Shown piece by piece: positions 46,242 to 57,026 of a DNA stretch of 64,000 nucleotides (its first letter is position 1; each line of letters opens with the position of its first letter). The notes below the pieces were generated by a model, which saw nothing but the letters and a program-made list of their open reading frames with translations, did not search any database and was not told the DNA's origin. This stretch comes from Streptomyces sp. 6-11-2 (GTDB lineage Bacteria > Actinomycetota > Actinomycetes > Streptomycetales > Streptomycetaceae): the NCBI RefSeq assembly GCF_006540305.1, contig NZ_BJOR01000001.1, positions 4,154,001 through 4,218,000 of the forward strand. Reading direction: 5' to 3'. The position numbers and the translations under genes are program-made.

Positions 46242-47495
46242 ATGCACGACCAGCCACCCGCCCTGTTCACCTGGGAGTTCGCGAGCAACCCCTACCCGGC
46301 CTACGCCTGGCTGCGCGAGCACGCCCCCGTGCACAGGACCCGTCTGCCCAGCGGAGTGGAGGCCTGGTTGGTCACCCGGTACGCGGACGCCAGGCAGGCT
46401 CTGGCCGACCAGCGACTGTCCAAGAACCCGGCGCACCACGCCGAGTCCGCGCACGCCAAGGGCAAGACCGGCATCCCCGGCGAGCGCAAGGCCGAGCTGA
46501 TGACCCACCTGCTGAACATCGACCCGCCGGACCACACCCGGCTGCGCCGGCTGGTCAGCAAGGCGTTCACCCCGCGCCGCGTCGCCGAGTTCGCCCCGCG
46601 TGTGCAGGAGCTGGCCGACGGACTCATCGACGGGTTCGCCGAGCGCGGCACGGCCGACCTCATCCACGAGTTCGCCTTCCCGCTGCCCATCTACGCCATC
46701 TGCGACCTGCTCGGCGTCCCCCGCGAGGACCAGGACGACTTCCGGGACTGGGCGGGCATGATGATCCGCCACGGCAAGGGCCCGCGCGGCGGGGTCGCCC
46801 GCTCCGTGAAGAAGATGCGCGGCTATCTCGCGGACCTCATCCACCGCAAGCGCGAGGCGCTCCCGGCCGAGCCCGTCCCCGGCGAGGACCTCATCTCCGC
46901 GCTCATCCGCGCCTCCGACCACGGCGAGCACCTCACCGAGAACGAGGCCGCCGCCATGGCCTTCATCCTTCTGTTCGCCGGTTTCGAGACCACCGTCAAC
47001 CTCATCGGCAACGGCACCTACGCCCTGCTCACCCACCCCGAGCAGCGGGACCGGCTCCAGCGGTCCCTCGCCGAGGGGGACGGCGGCCTGCTGGAGACGG
47101 GAGTGGAGGAACTCCTGCGCTACGACGGGCCGGTGGAGCTGGCCACCTGGCGCTACGCCACCCGGCCGCTCACCATCGGCGGGCAGGACATCGCCGCCGG
47201 CGACCCGGTCCTCGTCGTCCTCGCCGCCGCCGACCGGGACCCGGAGCGGTTCGCCGGCCCCGACGTCCTCGATCTCGGGCGGCGTGACAATCAACACCTC
47301 GGCTACGGACACGGCATCCACTACTGCCTCGGCGCACCGCTCGCCCGCCTGGAGGGCCAGACCGCGCTGGCCACTCTCCTCACCCGGCTCCCGGACCTGC
47401 AACTGGGTGCGGATCCGGCCGAGTTGCGCTGGCGTGGCGGGCTCATCATGCGCGGACTGCGGACGCTGCCGGTGCGGTTCACACCCGGTCGGTAA
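46242..47495 (+). CDS. cytochrome P450, probable CYP107U1 ortholog
   Basis: A 417-residue soluble P450. The I-helix is FAGFETTVNLIGNG (A/GGxxT), the K-helix EELLR, and the heme-binding loop HLGYGHGIHYCLGAPLAR with axial Cys362. The Phe usually found seven residues before the Cys is Tyr355. By position between mazG and the rpf genes it should correspond to S. coelicolor SCO3099 (CYP107U1), reported, as I recall, to affect sporulation. No ferredoxin gene is adjacent. Confidence 0.92.
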   Translation: MHDQPPALFTWEFASNPYPAYAWLREHAPVHRTRLPSGVEAWLVTRYADARQALADQRLSKNPAHHAESAHAKGKTGIPGERKAELMTHLLNIDPPDHTRLRRLVSKAFTPRRVAEFAPRVQELADGLIDGFAERGTADLIHEFAFPLPIYAICDLLGVPREDQDDFRDWAGMMIRHGKGPRGGVARSVKKMRGYLADLIHRKREALPAEPVPGEDLISALIRASDHGEHLTENEAAAMAFILLFAGFETTVNLIGNGTYALLTHPEQRDRLQRSLAEGDGGLLETGVEELLRYDGPVELATWRYATRPLTIGGQDIAAGDPVLVVLAAADRDPERFAGPDVLDLGRRDNQHLGYGHGIHYCLGAPLARLEGQTALATLLTRLPDLQLGADPAELRWRGGLIMRGLRTLPVRFTPGR

Positions 47496-47718
47496 GTCGC
47501 GGGGAAGCCGGACAAGGCAGGAAAAGGCGCCTGCCGCCGCACCACGCCTACCCACTGACGGACACGAAGGTGACACATGCTCAACAGTGTGATCTTCACG
47601 TGATCTGTGCGGCATGAACTTGTGACAAGCGATCGTCAGCCGATACTTTCACCCATCAGCGTGGCGCCGAGACTGCGGTCGCCACGCGGGTCACCGCTGT
47701 CGCACGAAAGGTCTCCGT

Positions 47719-48777
47719 ATGCTCTCCGGGAACGGTCGTCACCGTCGGCCCCGTCAGGCTCCGGCCCTCCTCGTCGCAGCCGGAGTGACCGGATCCGCCA
47801 TCGCCATCCCGCTGATCGGCGCCGGCGGCGCCAGCGCGGCCGACGGCAATGCGTGGGACAAGGTGGCCAAGTGCGAGAGTGGCGGCGCCTGGAGCGCCGA
47901 CACCGGCAACGGCTACTACGGCGGCCTCCAGTTGACGCAGGACGACTGGGAGAAGTACGGCGGCCTCGACTACGCCTCGAGCGCCGACCAGGCCAGCCGG
48001 TCCCAGCAGATATCCGTGGCCGAGAAGCTGCTCGCCGACAAGGGTCCCGGTGCCTGGCCGACGTGCGGGTTGCTCTCCGGGCTCAGCAAGAAGTCCGGGG
48101 CGGCGAAGGTCGACACCGGCGTGGGTGATTCGTCCGGATCCTCCAACTCCTCCGGAAAGTCCCTCACGGACGACCTCGGTCTGTCCGACTCGTCGCAGGC
48201 ATCGTCGGGCGATCCGTCCGGCTCGTCCGGTTCGTCCGGCTCGTCGGATGTCGACCCTGGTTCAACCGATCCCTCCGGCTCGTCGACCGCGCCCCCCGCC
48301 ACGTCCTCCCCTTCGCCGTCCTCGCCCGCCAAGGAGGGCGAGCAGGCCGAGTCCGACGCGTCCTCCGATGCCGCGGCAGGCGGGTCGCAGTCGCCCGACG
48401 CCTCGCCCTCGGTCGCGCCGCAGCCGGGCTATACGGACAACTCGTGGCAGGTCGGCGGCACTTCGGCCCTGGTCGACACCGGCGCGCTCAGCGGTGGGCG
48501 GCACCGCGGCGGCAGTGCCGTCGAGGACCCGGCCGACAGTCACTCGGCCGCCTCCTCCGGCCGTCACGCCTCCCGCGGCGGCTCCGTGCGCGCCGTCGTC
48601 GCCGACTCCTACACCGTCCGCGCCGGCGACTCTCTCGAGTCCATCGCCGACTCCCTTGACCTTCCGGGCGGATGGGACGCGCTGTACGCGGCGAACAAGG
48701 GGGCGATCGGGTCCGACCCGAATCACATCTCTGCCGGTCAGACCCTGAATGTCCCTACCGAAACGCCCCAAAAGTAG
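47719..48777 (+). CDS. rpfC: resuscitation-promoting factor with LysM (RpfC-like)
   Basis: A secreted muralytic enzyme, 352 residues. Signal peptide about 1-41 (ends GGASAADG). The Rpf transglycosylase-like domain follows (AWDKVAKCESGGAWSADTGNGYYGGLQLTQDDWEKYGG; catalytic Glu53 after Cys52). A long Ser/Gly/Asp/Pro-rich linker (about 120-290) leads to a C-terminal LysM (DSYTVRAGDSLESIADSLDLPGGWDALYAAN) that binds peptidoglycan. ATG 47719 has AAAGG upstream. It is the first of two tandem rpf genes; unlike the second it has no riboswitch. Orthology to SCO3098 is by position. Confidence 0.92.
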   Translation: MLSGNGRHRRPRQAPALLVAAGVTGSAIAIPLIGAGGASAADGNAWDKVAKCESGGAWSADTGNGYYGGLQLTQDDWEKYGGLDYASSADQASRSQQISVAEKLLADKGPGAWPTCGLLSGLSKKSGAAKVDTGVGDSSGSSNSSGKSLTDDLGLSDSSQASSGDPSGSSGSSGSSDVDPGSTDPSGSSTAPPATSSPSPSSPAKEGEQAESDASSDAAAGGSQSPDASPSVAPQPGYTDNSWQVGGTSALVDTGALSGGRHRGGSAVEDPADSHSAASSGRHASRGGSVRAVVADSYTVRAGDSLESIADSLDLPGGWDALYAANKGAIGSDPNHISAGQTLNVPTETPQK

Positions 48778-48898
48778 GCGGAGTTCACGCCACGCTTCGC
48801 GCCGAATGTCCCATTCGGGGAAAGTGTGGGATGAGTCTCAGAAGCCCTGATCGTCTTTGGAATTCGGCGAAGCGCATGCCTACGGTCGTGACCGCTCG

Positions 48899-49857
<959 letters not shown>

Positions 49858-49882
49858 GGGCCCGTACCGCCCTTCATGGGCC

Positions 49883-49927
49883 CCCGCCCCGGCGTGTTCC
49901 CCCCTACGCGCCGGGGCGGGTTTTTTT
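49883..49927 (+). terminator. intrinsic terminator after rpfA
   Basis: CCCGCCCCGGCG (49883-49894) and CGCCGGGGCGGG (49909-49920) form a 12-bp stem followed at once by seven Ts. It is the most canonical terminator in the window. Confidence 0.95.
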
Positions 49928-50051
49928 CGTCTCCCGCACACCCGGCCGTTCCCGAACCTTCCCCCTCCCTTTGTTCCGAGCGGGAACAAAGGGTACCGTC
50001 ACTCTGTCCACGAGGCGGTCGGTCGGCCGGTCGCCGCCCCGGGACGGTTAG

Positions 50052-51392
<1,341 letters not shown>

Positions 51393-51554
51393 GCCGCTTC
51401 GAAGGCCGAGCCGTTCCGGGGGCCGAGGCGCCCCGGAGGCTGAGCCGCGAAGCGTAAGGCTTCGCCAGTCGCACGTACGTCCCCGTACCCGGTCCCGTAC
51501 CGTGTCCGGGGACGTACGCACGTGTGTGCACGGGCACGAACGGGAGGCGGGACG

Positions 51555-52031
51555 ATGGCCGTCAAGGACCGGGACCGGTTCTCCACCACGACCAGGATCA
51601 GGCTGCTCGGTGAGCAGACGGCGGCCCGTGTCTACCGTTCGCAGACCCGCCGCCAGGCCCGCCGCTCCCGTCTCACCGGCCGCGCGGCGCTGCTCGTGCT
51701 GGTGCTCTGCTCGATGGTGGTCGCCCTGGCGTACCCGATGCGGCAGTACGTCACCCAGCGCGCCGACATCGCCGACCTGCAACGGCAGAAGCAGCAGGCC
51801 CAGCAGCGGGTGGAACAACTGCGCGACCTCAAGGCACGCTGGCAGGACGACGCCTACGCCGAGCAGCAGATCCGGCGGCGGCTGCACTACGTGAAGCCCG
51901 GGGAGACCGGCTACGTCGTGGTCGACCCGGGCCCGGCCGAGCGGTCCCGTGCCGAGCGGGGGACGGCCCGCCGCCCCTGGTACGCCAACGTCTGGGACGG
52001 GGTCGACAAGTCCGACGCCTCCGACCAGTGA
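51555..52031 (+). CDS. ftsB: septum-formation initiator FtsB/DivIC
   Basis: A 158-residue bitopic membrane protein of the divisome. A basic cytoplasmic N-terminus is followed by one transmembrane helix (LTGRAALLVLVLCSMVVALAYPM, about 43-65), a coiled coil (DIADLQRQKQQAQQRVEQLRDLKARW, about 76-101) and the FtsB signature YAEQQIRRRLHYVKPGETGYVVVDP. ATG 51555 follows GGGAGGCGGG. The location after eno is conserved in actinobacteria. Confidence 0.95.
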   Translation: MAVKDRDRFSTTTRIRLLGEQTAARVYRSQTRRQARRSRLTGRAALLVLVLCSMVVALAYPMRQYVTQRADIADLQRQKQQAQQRVEQLRDLKARWQDDAYAEQQIRRRLHYVKPGETGYVVVDPGPAERSRAERGTARRPWYANVWDGVDKSDASDQ

Positions 52032-52056
52032 ACTGACAGAGAGACATACGCAAGGC

Positions 52057-52662
52057 ATGGAAACCCCACCGCCGCCCACCGAGCGCACCGAACCCACCGA
52101 GGCGGACGTCGAGGCCTTCAAGCAACAGCTCGGGCGGCCGCCGCGCGGGCTGCGCGCGATCGCGCACCGCTGCCCCTGCGGTCAGCCCGACGTCGTGGAG
52201 ACGGCCCCGCGGCTGCCCGACGGCACGCCCTTCCCCACGCTGTACTACCTGACGTGCCCGCGCGCGGCCTCGGCCATCGGCACGCTGGAGGCCGACGGCG
52301 TGATGAAGGAGATGACGGAGCGGCTGGCCACCGACCCGGAGCTGGCGGCCGCGTACCGGGCCGCGCACGAGGACTACGTCCGGCGCCGGGACGAGATCGA
52401 GGCGCTGACGGGCTTCCCCAGCGCGGGCGGCATGCCGGACCGGGTGAAGTGCCTGCACGTCCTGGTCGCCCACTCGCTGGCCGCCGGGCCGGGCGTGAAC
52501 CCGCTCGGTGACGAGGCGATCGCGATGCTGCCCGAATGGTGGCGCAAGGGCCCGTGCGTGACGCCCGCGGCGCCGTCGTCTGGCGAGGGGCGGCAGGCCG
52601 GGGCCTCCGAGGACGGCGGATTCGCCGCCGGGCCCGTCGGGACCGAGGAGGACCGCGCATGA
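52057..52662 (+). CDS. DUF501 domain protein
   Basis: A 201-residue cytosolic protein with the DUF501 pattern: VEAFKQQLGRPPRGLRAIAHRCPCGQPDVVETAPRLPDGTPFPTLYYLTCPRA, then FPSAGGMPDRVKCLHVLVAHSLAAGPGVNPLGDEAI. Conserved Cys/His residues (HRCPCG, TCPR, KCLH, H) suggest a metal site. The family always lies between ftsB and ppx; its function is unknown. Its stop overlaps the ppx start (ATGA). The last 30 residues are low complexity. Confidence 0.93.
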   Translation: METPPPPTERTEPTEADVEAFKQQLGRPPRGLRAIAHRCPCGQPDVVETAPRLPDGTPFPTLYYLTCPRAASAIGTLEADGVMKEMTERLATDPELAAAYRAAHEDYVRRRDEIEALTGFPSAGGMPDRVKCLHVLVAHSLAAGPGVNPLGDEAIAMLPEWWRKGPCVTPAAPSSGEGRQAGASEDGGFAAGPVGTEEDRA

Positions 52663-53600
52663 CCCGGGTCGCCGCCGTCGACTGCGGTACGAACTCCATC
52701 CGTCTGCTGGTCGCGGACGCCGACCCGGCGACGGGTGAACTTCTCGAGCTGGACCGGCGCATGACCATCGTGCGGCTCGGCCAGGGCGTGGACCGCACCG
52801 GCCGGCTCGCCCCCGAGGCGCTGGAGCGGACCTTCGCGGCCTGCCGGGAGTACGCCGAGGCCATCAAGGAGCACGGCGCCGAGCGGCTGCGTTTCGTGGC
52901 CACCTCCGCCTCCCGGGACGCCGAGAACCGGGACGAGTTCGTGCGCGGGGTGATGGACATCCTCGGCGTCGAGCCCGAGGTGATCTCCGGTGACCAGGAG
53001 GCGGAGTTCTCCTTCACCGGTGCGACGAAGGAGCTGACGGGCCGTGCGGACCTCGCCCGGCCCTTCCTGGTGGTGGACATCGGCGGCGGTTCGACCGAGT
53101 TCGTCGTGGGCGACGACCACGTCCGCGCGGCGCGCTCGGTGGACGTGGGCTGCGTCCGCATGACGGAACGTCATCTGGTGCGGGACGGGGTGGTCACGGA
53201 CCCGCCGACCGAGGAGCAGATCGCCGCCATACGGGCCGACATCGAGGCCGCGCTCGACCTCGCCGAGGAAACGGTCCCGCTACGCGAGGCGCACACCCTG
53301 GTGGGCCTGGCCGGCTCGGTGACGACGGTGTCGGCGATCGCGCAGGGGCTGCCCGCATACGAGTCGGCGGCCATCCACCACTCCCGCGTCTCCCGCGAGC
53401 GCGTCCGCGAGATCAGCGACCGCCTGCTGCACTCCACGCACGCCGAGCGCGCGGCGATCCCCTCCATGCACCCGGGCCGTGTCGACGTCATCGGCGCGGG
53501 CGCCCTGGTCCTGCTGGCGATCATGGAGCGCATCGGCGCGCGGGAGGTCGTCGCCAGCGAACACGACATCCTCGACGGAATCGCGTGGTCCGTGGCGTAG
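52659..53600 (+). CDS. ppx: exopolyphosphatase / Ppx-GppA family
   Basis: A 313-residue protein of the sugar-kinase/actin fold. It has phosphate loop 1 AAVDCGTNSIRLLVAD, FVATSASRDAENRDEF, EAEFSFTGA, phosphate loop 2 VVDIGGGSTEFVVG, and GLAGSVTTVSAIAQGLP. It lacks the C-terminal HD-like domains of E. coli Ppx/GppA, so it is the short form. It hydrolyses polyphosphate or possibly pppGpp. It is translationally coupled to the DUF501 gene. Confidence 0.95.
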   Translation: MTRVAAVDCGTNSIRLLVADADPATGELLELDRRMTIVRLGQGVDRTGRLAPEALERTFAACREYAEAIKEHGAERLRFVATSASRDAENRDEFVRGVMDILGVEPEVISGDQEAEFSFTGATKELTGRADLARPFLVVDIGGGSTEFVVGDDHVRAARSVDVGCVRMTERHLVRDGVVTDPPTEEQIAAIRADIEAALDLAEETVPLREAHTLVGLAGSVTTVSAIAQGLPAYESAAIHHSRVSRERVREISDRLLHSTHAERAAIPSMHPGRVDVIGAGALVLLAIMERIGAREVVASEHDILDGIAWSVA

Positions 53601-53715
53601 GCTCGCCCACCCTGGTTCTACTGGCCGGTAGCATCCGGTTGAGCAGTCCGGATACCGTGTGAGCGCACCCGGGGGGCCGCCGGGCACCCCTCGGTGACGC
53701 TCCGCCAGGAAAACT

Positions 53716-53733
53716 TCGTGAAGTTCTTCACAA
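53716..53733. promoter_or_regulatory. Rex (NADH redox sensor) operator upstream of ndh
   Basis: TCGTGAAGTTCTTCACAA matches the Rex operator pattern TTGTGAA-N4-TTCACAA at 13 of 14 defined positions. It lies about 307 bp upstream of the type II NADH dehydrogenase gene, a respiratory target expected to be under Rex control in Streptomyces. Confidence 0.7.
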
Positions 53734-53740
53734 GGAATTC

Positions 53741-53779
53741 GGCCCTGTCAAGGGCCGAAAGGGCCTCCGGCGGCCTTTT
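53741..53779 (+). terminator. hairpins with T-tract after ppx
   Basis: GGCCCT-gtca-AGGGCC (53741-53756) is followed by a second stem with AAAGGGCC at 53758-53765 and GGCCTTT at 53772-53778, ending in TTTT. It may terminate the eno-ppx side, although it lies after the Rex site and so could instead act in the ndh leader. Confidence 0.4.
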
Positions 53780-54040
53780 CGGGGTCTCAGCAGGCAGAAA
53801 ACCGTGCTCGGGTGAGCGTCGGGAAGCGGTTCCGGAAGGGCCGCGGGGCCCCTTCGCGGGGGATCTTTTTCGGTCAGAGGAGCAGCTCACACGGCCTTGA
53901 CAACGGTCCGAACCGGACGGCGGCCGCCTGTCGCCGCCAGGGCCTGGCGAGCAGGGGGCGCGGAGTTTAGCACAGGGCCTGCCCAACCTTGTGAAGGGGC
54001 GCACGAGCGACCCCCCTGAGGCAGGTGGATACTCGATGCC

Positions 54041-55423
54041 ATGAGCACCACGGAGCGTCCCAGGATCCTCGTAGTAGGCGGTGGGTACGTAGGCCTGTAC
54101 GCAGCTCGGCGCATCCTCAAGAAGATGCGCTACGGAGAGGCGACCGTCACGGTCGTCGACCCCCGTTCGTACATGACCTACCAGCCCTTCCTCCCCGAAG
54201 CCGCAGCCGGCAGCATCTCCCCCCGGCACGTCGTCGTCCCGCTGCGACGCGTGCTGCCCAAGGCGGAGGTCCTCACCGGCCGGGTCACCACCATCGACCA
54301 GGACCGGAAGGTCGCCACGATCGCCCCGCTGGTCGGCGAGGCGTACGAGTTGCCCTTCGACTACCTCGTCATCGCGATGGGCGCGGTCTCCCGCACCTTC
54401 CCGATCCCGGGCCTTGCCGAGCAGGGCATCGGCATGAAGGGCATCGAGGAGTCCATCGGCCTGCGCAACCACGTCCTGGAGCAGCTCGACAAGGCCGACT
54501 CCACCACGGACGAGGAGATCCGCCGCAAGGCGCTCACCTTCGTCTTCATCGGCGGTGGCTTCGCCGGCGCCGAGACCATCGGTGAGGTCGAGGACATGGC
54601 CCGGGACGCGGCCAAGTACTACAACAACGTGTCCCGCGAGGACATGCGCTTCGTCCTCGTCGACGCCGCCGACAAGATCCTCCCCGAGGTCGGCCCGAAG
54701 CTCGGCCAGTACGGCAAGGAGCACCTCGAGGGCCGCGGTGTGGAGGTCTACCTCTCCACCTCCATGGAGTCCTGCGTCGACGGCCACGTGGTGCTGAAGA
54801 ACGGCCTCGAGGTCGACTCCAACACGATCGTGTGGACCGCGGGCGTCAAGCCCAACCCGGCACTGGCCCGCTTCGGCCTGCCGCTCGGCCCGCGCGGCCA
54901 CGTGGACGCCCAGCCGACCCTCCAGGTGACCGGCACCGACTACATCTGGGCCGCCGGCGACAACGCCCAGGTTCCGGACCTCGTAGGCCGCAAGGCGGGC
55001 AACGAGAACGCCTGGTGCCCGCCGAACGCCCAGCACGCGCTGCGCCAGGCCAAGGTCCTCGGCGACAACGTGATCTCCCAGATGCGGGGCTTCCCGCAGA
55101 AGGACTACGAGCACGCCAACAAGGGCGCGGTCGCGGGTCTCGGCCTGCACAAGGGCGTCGCGATGATCGTCATGGGCAAGATGAAGATCAAGCTCAAGGG
55201 TCGCCTCGCCTGGTACATGCACCGTGGCTACCACGGCATGGCCATGCCGACCTGGAACCGCAAGATCCGCATCTTCGCCGACTGGACCCTCGGCATGTTC
55301 CTCAAGCGCGAGGTCGTCTCCCTCGGCGCCATGGAGAACCCCCGCGACGAGTTCTACGAGGCCGCCAAGCCCGCGCCGGTGCCCGCCGCGAGCAAGACCG
55401 AGGAGAAGGCCAAGGCCTCCTGA
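54041..55423 (+). CDS. ndh: type II NADH dehydrogenase
   Basis: Oxidises NADH and passes electrons to the quinone pool without pumping protons. The 460-residue protein has the FAD motif RILVVGGGYVGLYAARRI, the NADH motif FVFIGGGFAGAETIGEVED, the ATG-like WAAGDNAQVPD FAD-binding segment, and an amphipathic C-terminal membrane anchor (NRKIRIFADWTLGMFLKREVVSL). A Rex-like operator lies upstream. A 16-bp hairpin follows the stop. Confidence 0.95.
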   Translation: MSTTERPRILVVGGGYVGLYAARRILKKMRYGEATVTVVDPRSYMTYQPFLPEAAAGSISPRHVVVPLRRVLPKAEVLTGRVTTIDQDRKVATIAPLVGEAYELPFDYLVIAMGAVSRTFPIPGLAEQGIGMKGIEESIGLRNHVLEQLDKADSTTDEEIRRKALTFVFIGGGFAGAETIGEVEDMARDAAKYYNNVSREDMRFVLVDAADKILPEVGPKLGQYGKEHLEGRGVEVYLSTSMESCVDGHVVLKNGLEVDSNTIVWTAGVKPNPALARFGLPLGPRGHVDAQPTLQVTGTDYIWAAGDNAQVPDLVGRKAGNENAWCPPNAQHALRQAKVLGDNVISQMRGFPQKDYEHANKGAVAGLGLHKGVAMIVMGKMKIKLKGRLAWYMHRGYHGMAMPTWNRKIRIFADWTLGMFLKREVVSLGAMENPRDEFYEAAKPAPVPAASKTEEKAKAS

Positions 55424-55467
55424 CCTTCAGGCCCCAGGTCTTCGGGCCTCCCGGTCCGACGAACGAA

Positions 55468-55509
55468 CCGAAGGACCTCCCGCCATCCGTGGTGCGGGAG
55501 GTCCTTCGG
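55468..55509 (+). terminator. 16-bp hairpin terminator after ndh
   Basis: CCGAAGGACCTCCCGC (55468-55483) and GCGGGAGGTCCTTCGG (55494-55509) pair perfectly around a 10-base loop. Confidence 0.8.
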
Positions 55510-55655
55510 CGTTCCGCCCGGCGTGACTCAGAGCCGTTGCGGTGGAACGGTGGTGTTTGCCCAGTCGTAACTCCATTGCGGGACTGCGCCCGGCGCGTCC
55601 CGGTGTTTACGTGGTGGATGACATTCCGGCGTTCGTCGTCATGGAGGTGTGCACC

Positions 55656-56966
55656 ATGCCCGATGCCGCGCTGCGGCTCACACGACTCCTCGAACAGCTG
55701 CTGGGGTCCCCGCTTCCCCTGCGCATTCGCGCCTGGGACGGTTCCGAAGCGGGGCCGCCGGACGCACCGATGCTCGTCGTACGCAATCGCCGGGCCCTGC
55801 GCCGGCTGCTGTTCAAGCCGGGTGAACTGGGCCTGGCTCGTGCCTGGGTGGCCGGCGACCTGACCGTCGAGGGCGACCTCTACGCCGCCCTGGAACTGCT
55901 CTCGGGCCTGATCTGGGAGCGGGACGAGGACGCCCGCGGCCTCACCGCGACGCTGCGGGACCCGCAGGCCCGCGCCGCCGTCCGCGGGCTGGTGAAGCTG
56001 GCCGGCCCGCCGCTGCCGCCCGCCCCGCCCCGCGAGGAGGTCCGCCGGCGCCACGGCCATCTGCACACCCGGCGCCGCGACAAGAGCGCCATCAGCCACC
56101 ACTACGACGTCGGCAACGACTTCTACGAGCTCGTCCTCGGCCCCTCCATGGTGTACTCCTGCGCCTACTGGCCGGCTCCCGAACCCCTCGCCACCCTCGA
56201 ACAGGCCCAGCACGACAAGCTCGAACTGATCTCGCGCAAGCTGGACCTGAAGCCCGGTCAGCGGCTTCTCGACGTCGGCTGCGGCTGGGGATCCATGGCC
56301 GTCCACGCGGCCCGCGAGCACGGCGTGGGCGTCGTCGGCGTCACCCTGTCCCGGGAACAGGCGGCGTACGCCCGCAAGCGCGTCGCCGACGAAGGGCTCA
56401 CCGACCGGGTGGAGATCCGCGTCCAGGACTACCGGGACGTGCAGGACGGCCCCTACGACGCGATCTCCTCCATCGGCATGGCCGAACACGTCGGCGCCGT
56501 CCGCTACCTGGAGTACGCGCGTGAGCTGCACGCCCTGCTGAAGCCCGGCGGACGGCTGCTCAACCACCAGATCGGCCGCCGCCCGCAGCGCGACGAATCG
56601 TCGTACCGCGTGGACGACTTCATCGACGCCTACGTCTTCCCGGACGGTGAGCTGGCACCCGTCGGCACCACCGTCACCCAGCTGGAGCGGGCCGGCTTCG
56701 AGGTGCGTGACGTGGAGTCGATCCGCGAGCACTACGCGCTCACCCTGCGCCGCTGGGTGGCCAACCTGGAGGCGGACTGGGTCCGGGCCACGCGGCTGAC
56801 CAGTCCCGGCCGCGCCCGCGTCTGGCGCCTGTACATGGCGGCCTCCGCGCTCGCCTTCGAACGCAACCGCATCGGCGTCAACCAGGTGCTGGCCGTGCGG
56901 ACTCCCGGATCCGGTGACTCGGGGATGCCGCTGCGGGCCCGTACCTGGGGCGCGCCCGCCGCCTAG
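55656..56966 (+). CDS. cfa: cyclopropane-fatty-acyl-phospholipid synthase family methyltransferase
   Basis: A 436-residue SAM-dependent enzyme acting on membrane lipid acyl chains. An N-terminal lipid-binding region (PLPLRIRAWDGSEAG, VAGDLTVEGDLYAALE) is followed by the catalytic domain: SHHYDVGNDFYELVLGPSMVYSCAYW, SAM motif RLLDVGCGWGSMAVHAA (Asp206), VTLSREQAAYA, SSIGMAEHVG and NHQIGRRP. ATG 55656 follows GGAGG by eight bases. The exact product (cyclopropane or methyl-branched) cannot be told from sequence. Confidence 0.93.
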   Translation: MPDAALRLTRLLEQLLGSPLPLRIRAWDGSEAGPPDAPMLVVRNRRALRRLLFKPGELGLARAWVAGDLTVEGDLYAALELLSGLIWERDEDARGLTATLRDPQARAAVRGLVKLAGPPLPPAPPREEVRRRHGHLHTRRRDKSAISHHYDVGNDFYELVLGPSMVYSCAYWPAPEPLATLEQAQHDKLELISRKLDLKPGQRLLDVGCGWGSMAVHAAREHGVGVVGVTLSREQAAYARKRVADEGLTDRVEIRVQDYRDVQDGPYDAISSIGMAEHVGAVRYLEYARELHALLKPGGRLLNHQIGRRPQRDESSYRVDDFIDAYVFPDGELAPVGTTVTQLERAGFEVRDVESIREHYALTLRRWVANLEADWVRATRLTSPGRARVWRLYMAASALAFERNRIGVNQVLAVRTPGSGDSGMPLRARTWGAPAA

Positions 56967-56973
56967 CGCACAC

Positions 56974-57014
56974 GCCGAAGGGGCCCCTTCCGCCATGGAA
57001 GGGGCCCCTTCGGC
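56974..57014. terminator. 18-bp bidirectional hairpin between cfa and the second ABC exporter
   Basis: GCCGAAGGGGCCCCTTCC (56974-56991) and GGAAGGGGCCCCTTCGGC (56997-57014) pair perfectly with a 5-base loop, and each arm is also internally palindromic. The flanking genes converge. Confidence 0.85.
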
Positions 57015-57026
57015 ACGGAGGCGTCG

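Larger units (their letters stand above)
53601..54040. other. 440-bp leader/intergenic region upstream of ndh
   Basis: It contains the Rex-like site at 53716-53733 and hairpin-forming sequence at 53741-53779, and from about 53780 to 54040 nothing recognisable except a TTGTGAA half-site at 53989. A short frame at 53694-53900 has no ribosome binding site or family resemblance and is not called. Confidence 0.5.

Noticed and set aside
47585..47605. GTGATCTTCACGTGATC repeat upstream of rpfC as an operator
   Set aside because: It is a direct repeat of GTGATC with an imperfect GTG/CAC symmetry; it fits no known site well enough to call.
53694..53900. A 68-codon frame upstream of ndh
   Set aside because: No ribosome binding site and no family resemblance; it overlaps the Rex-like site and hairpins, which explain the region better.
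53989..54006. Second Rex site near ndh (TTGTGAAGGGGCGCACGA)
   Set aside because: Only the left half matches; the right half fits at four of seven positions.
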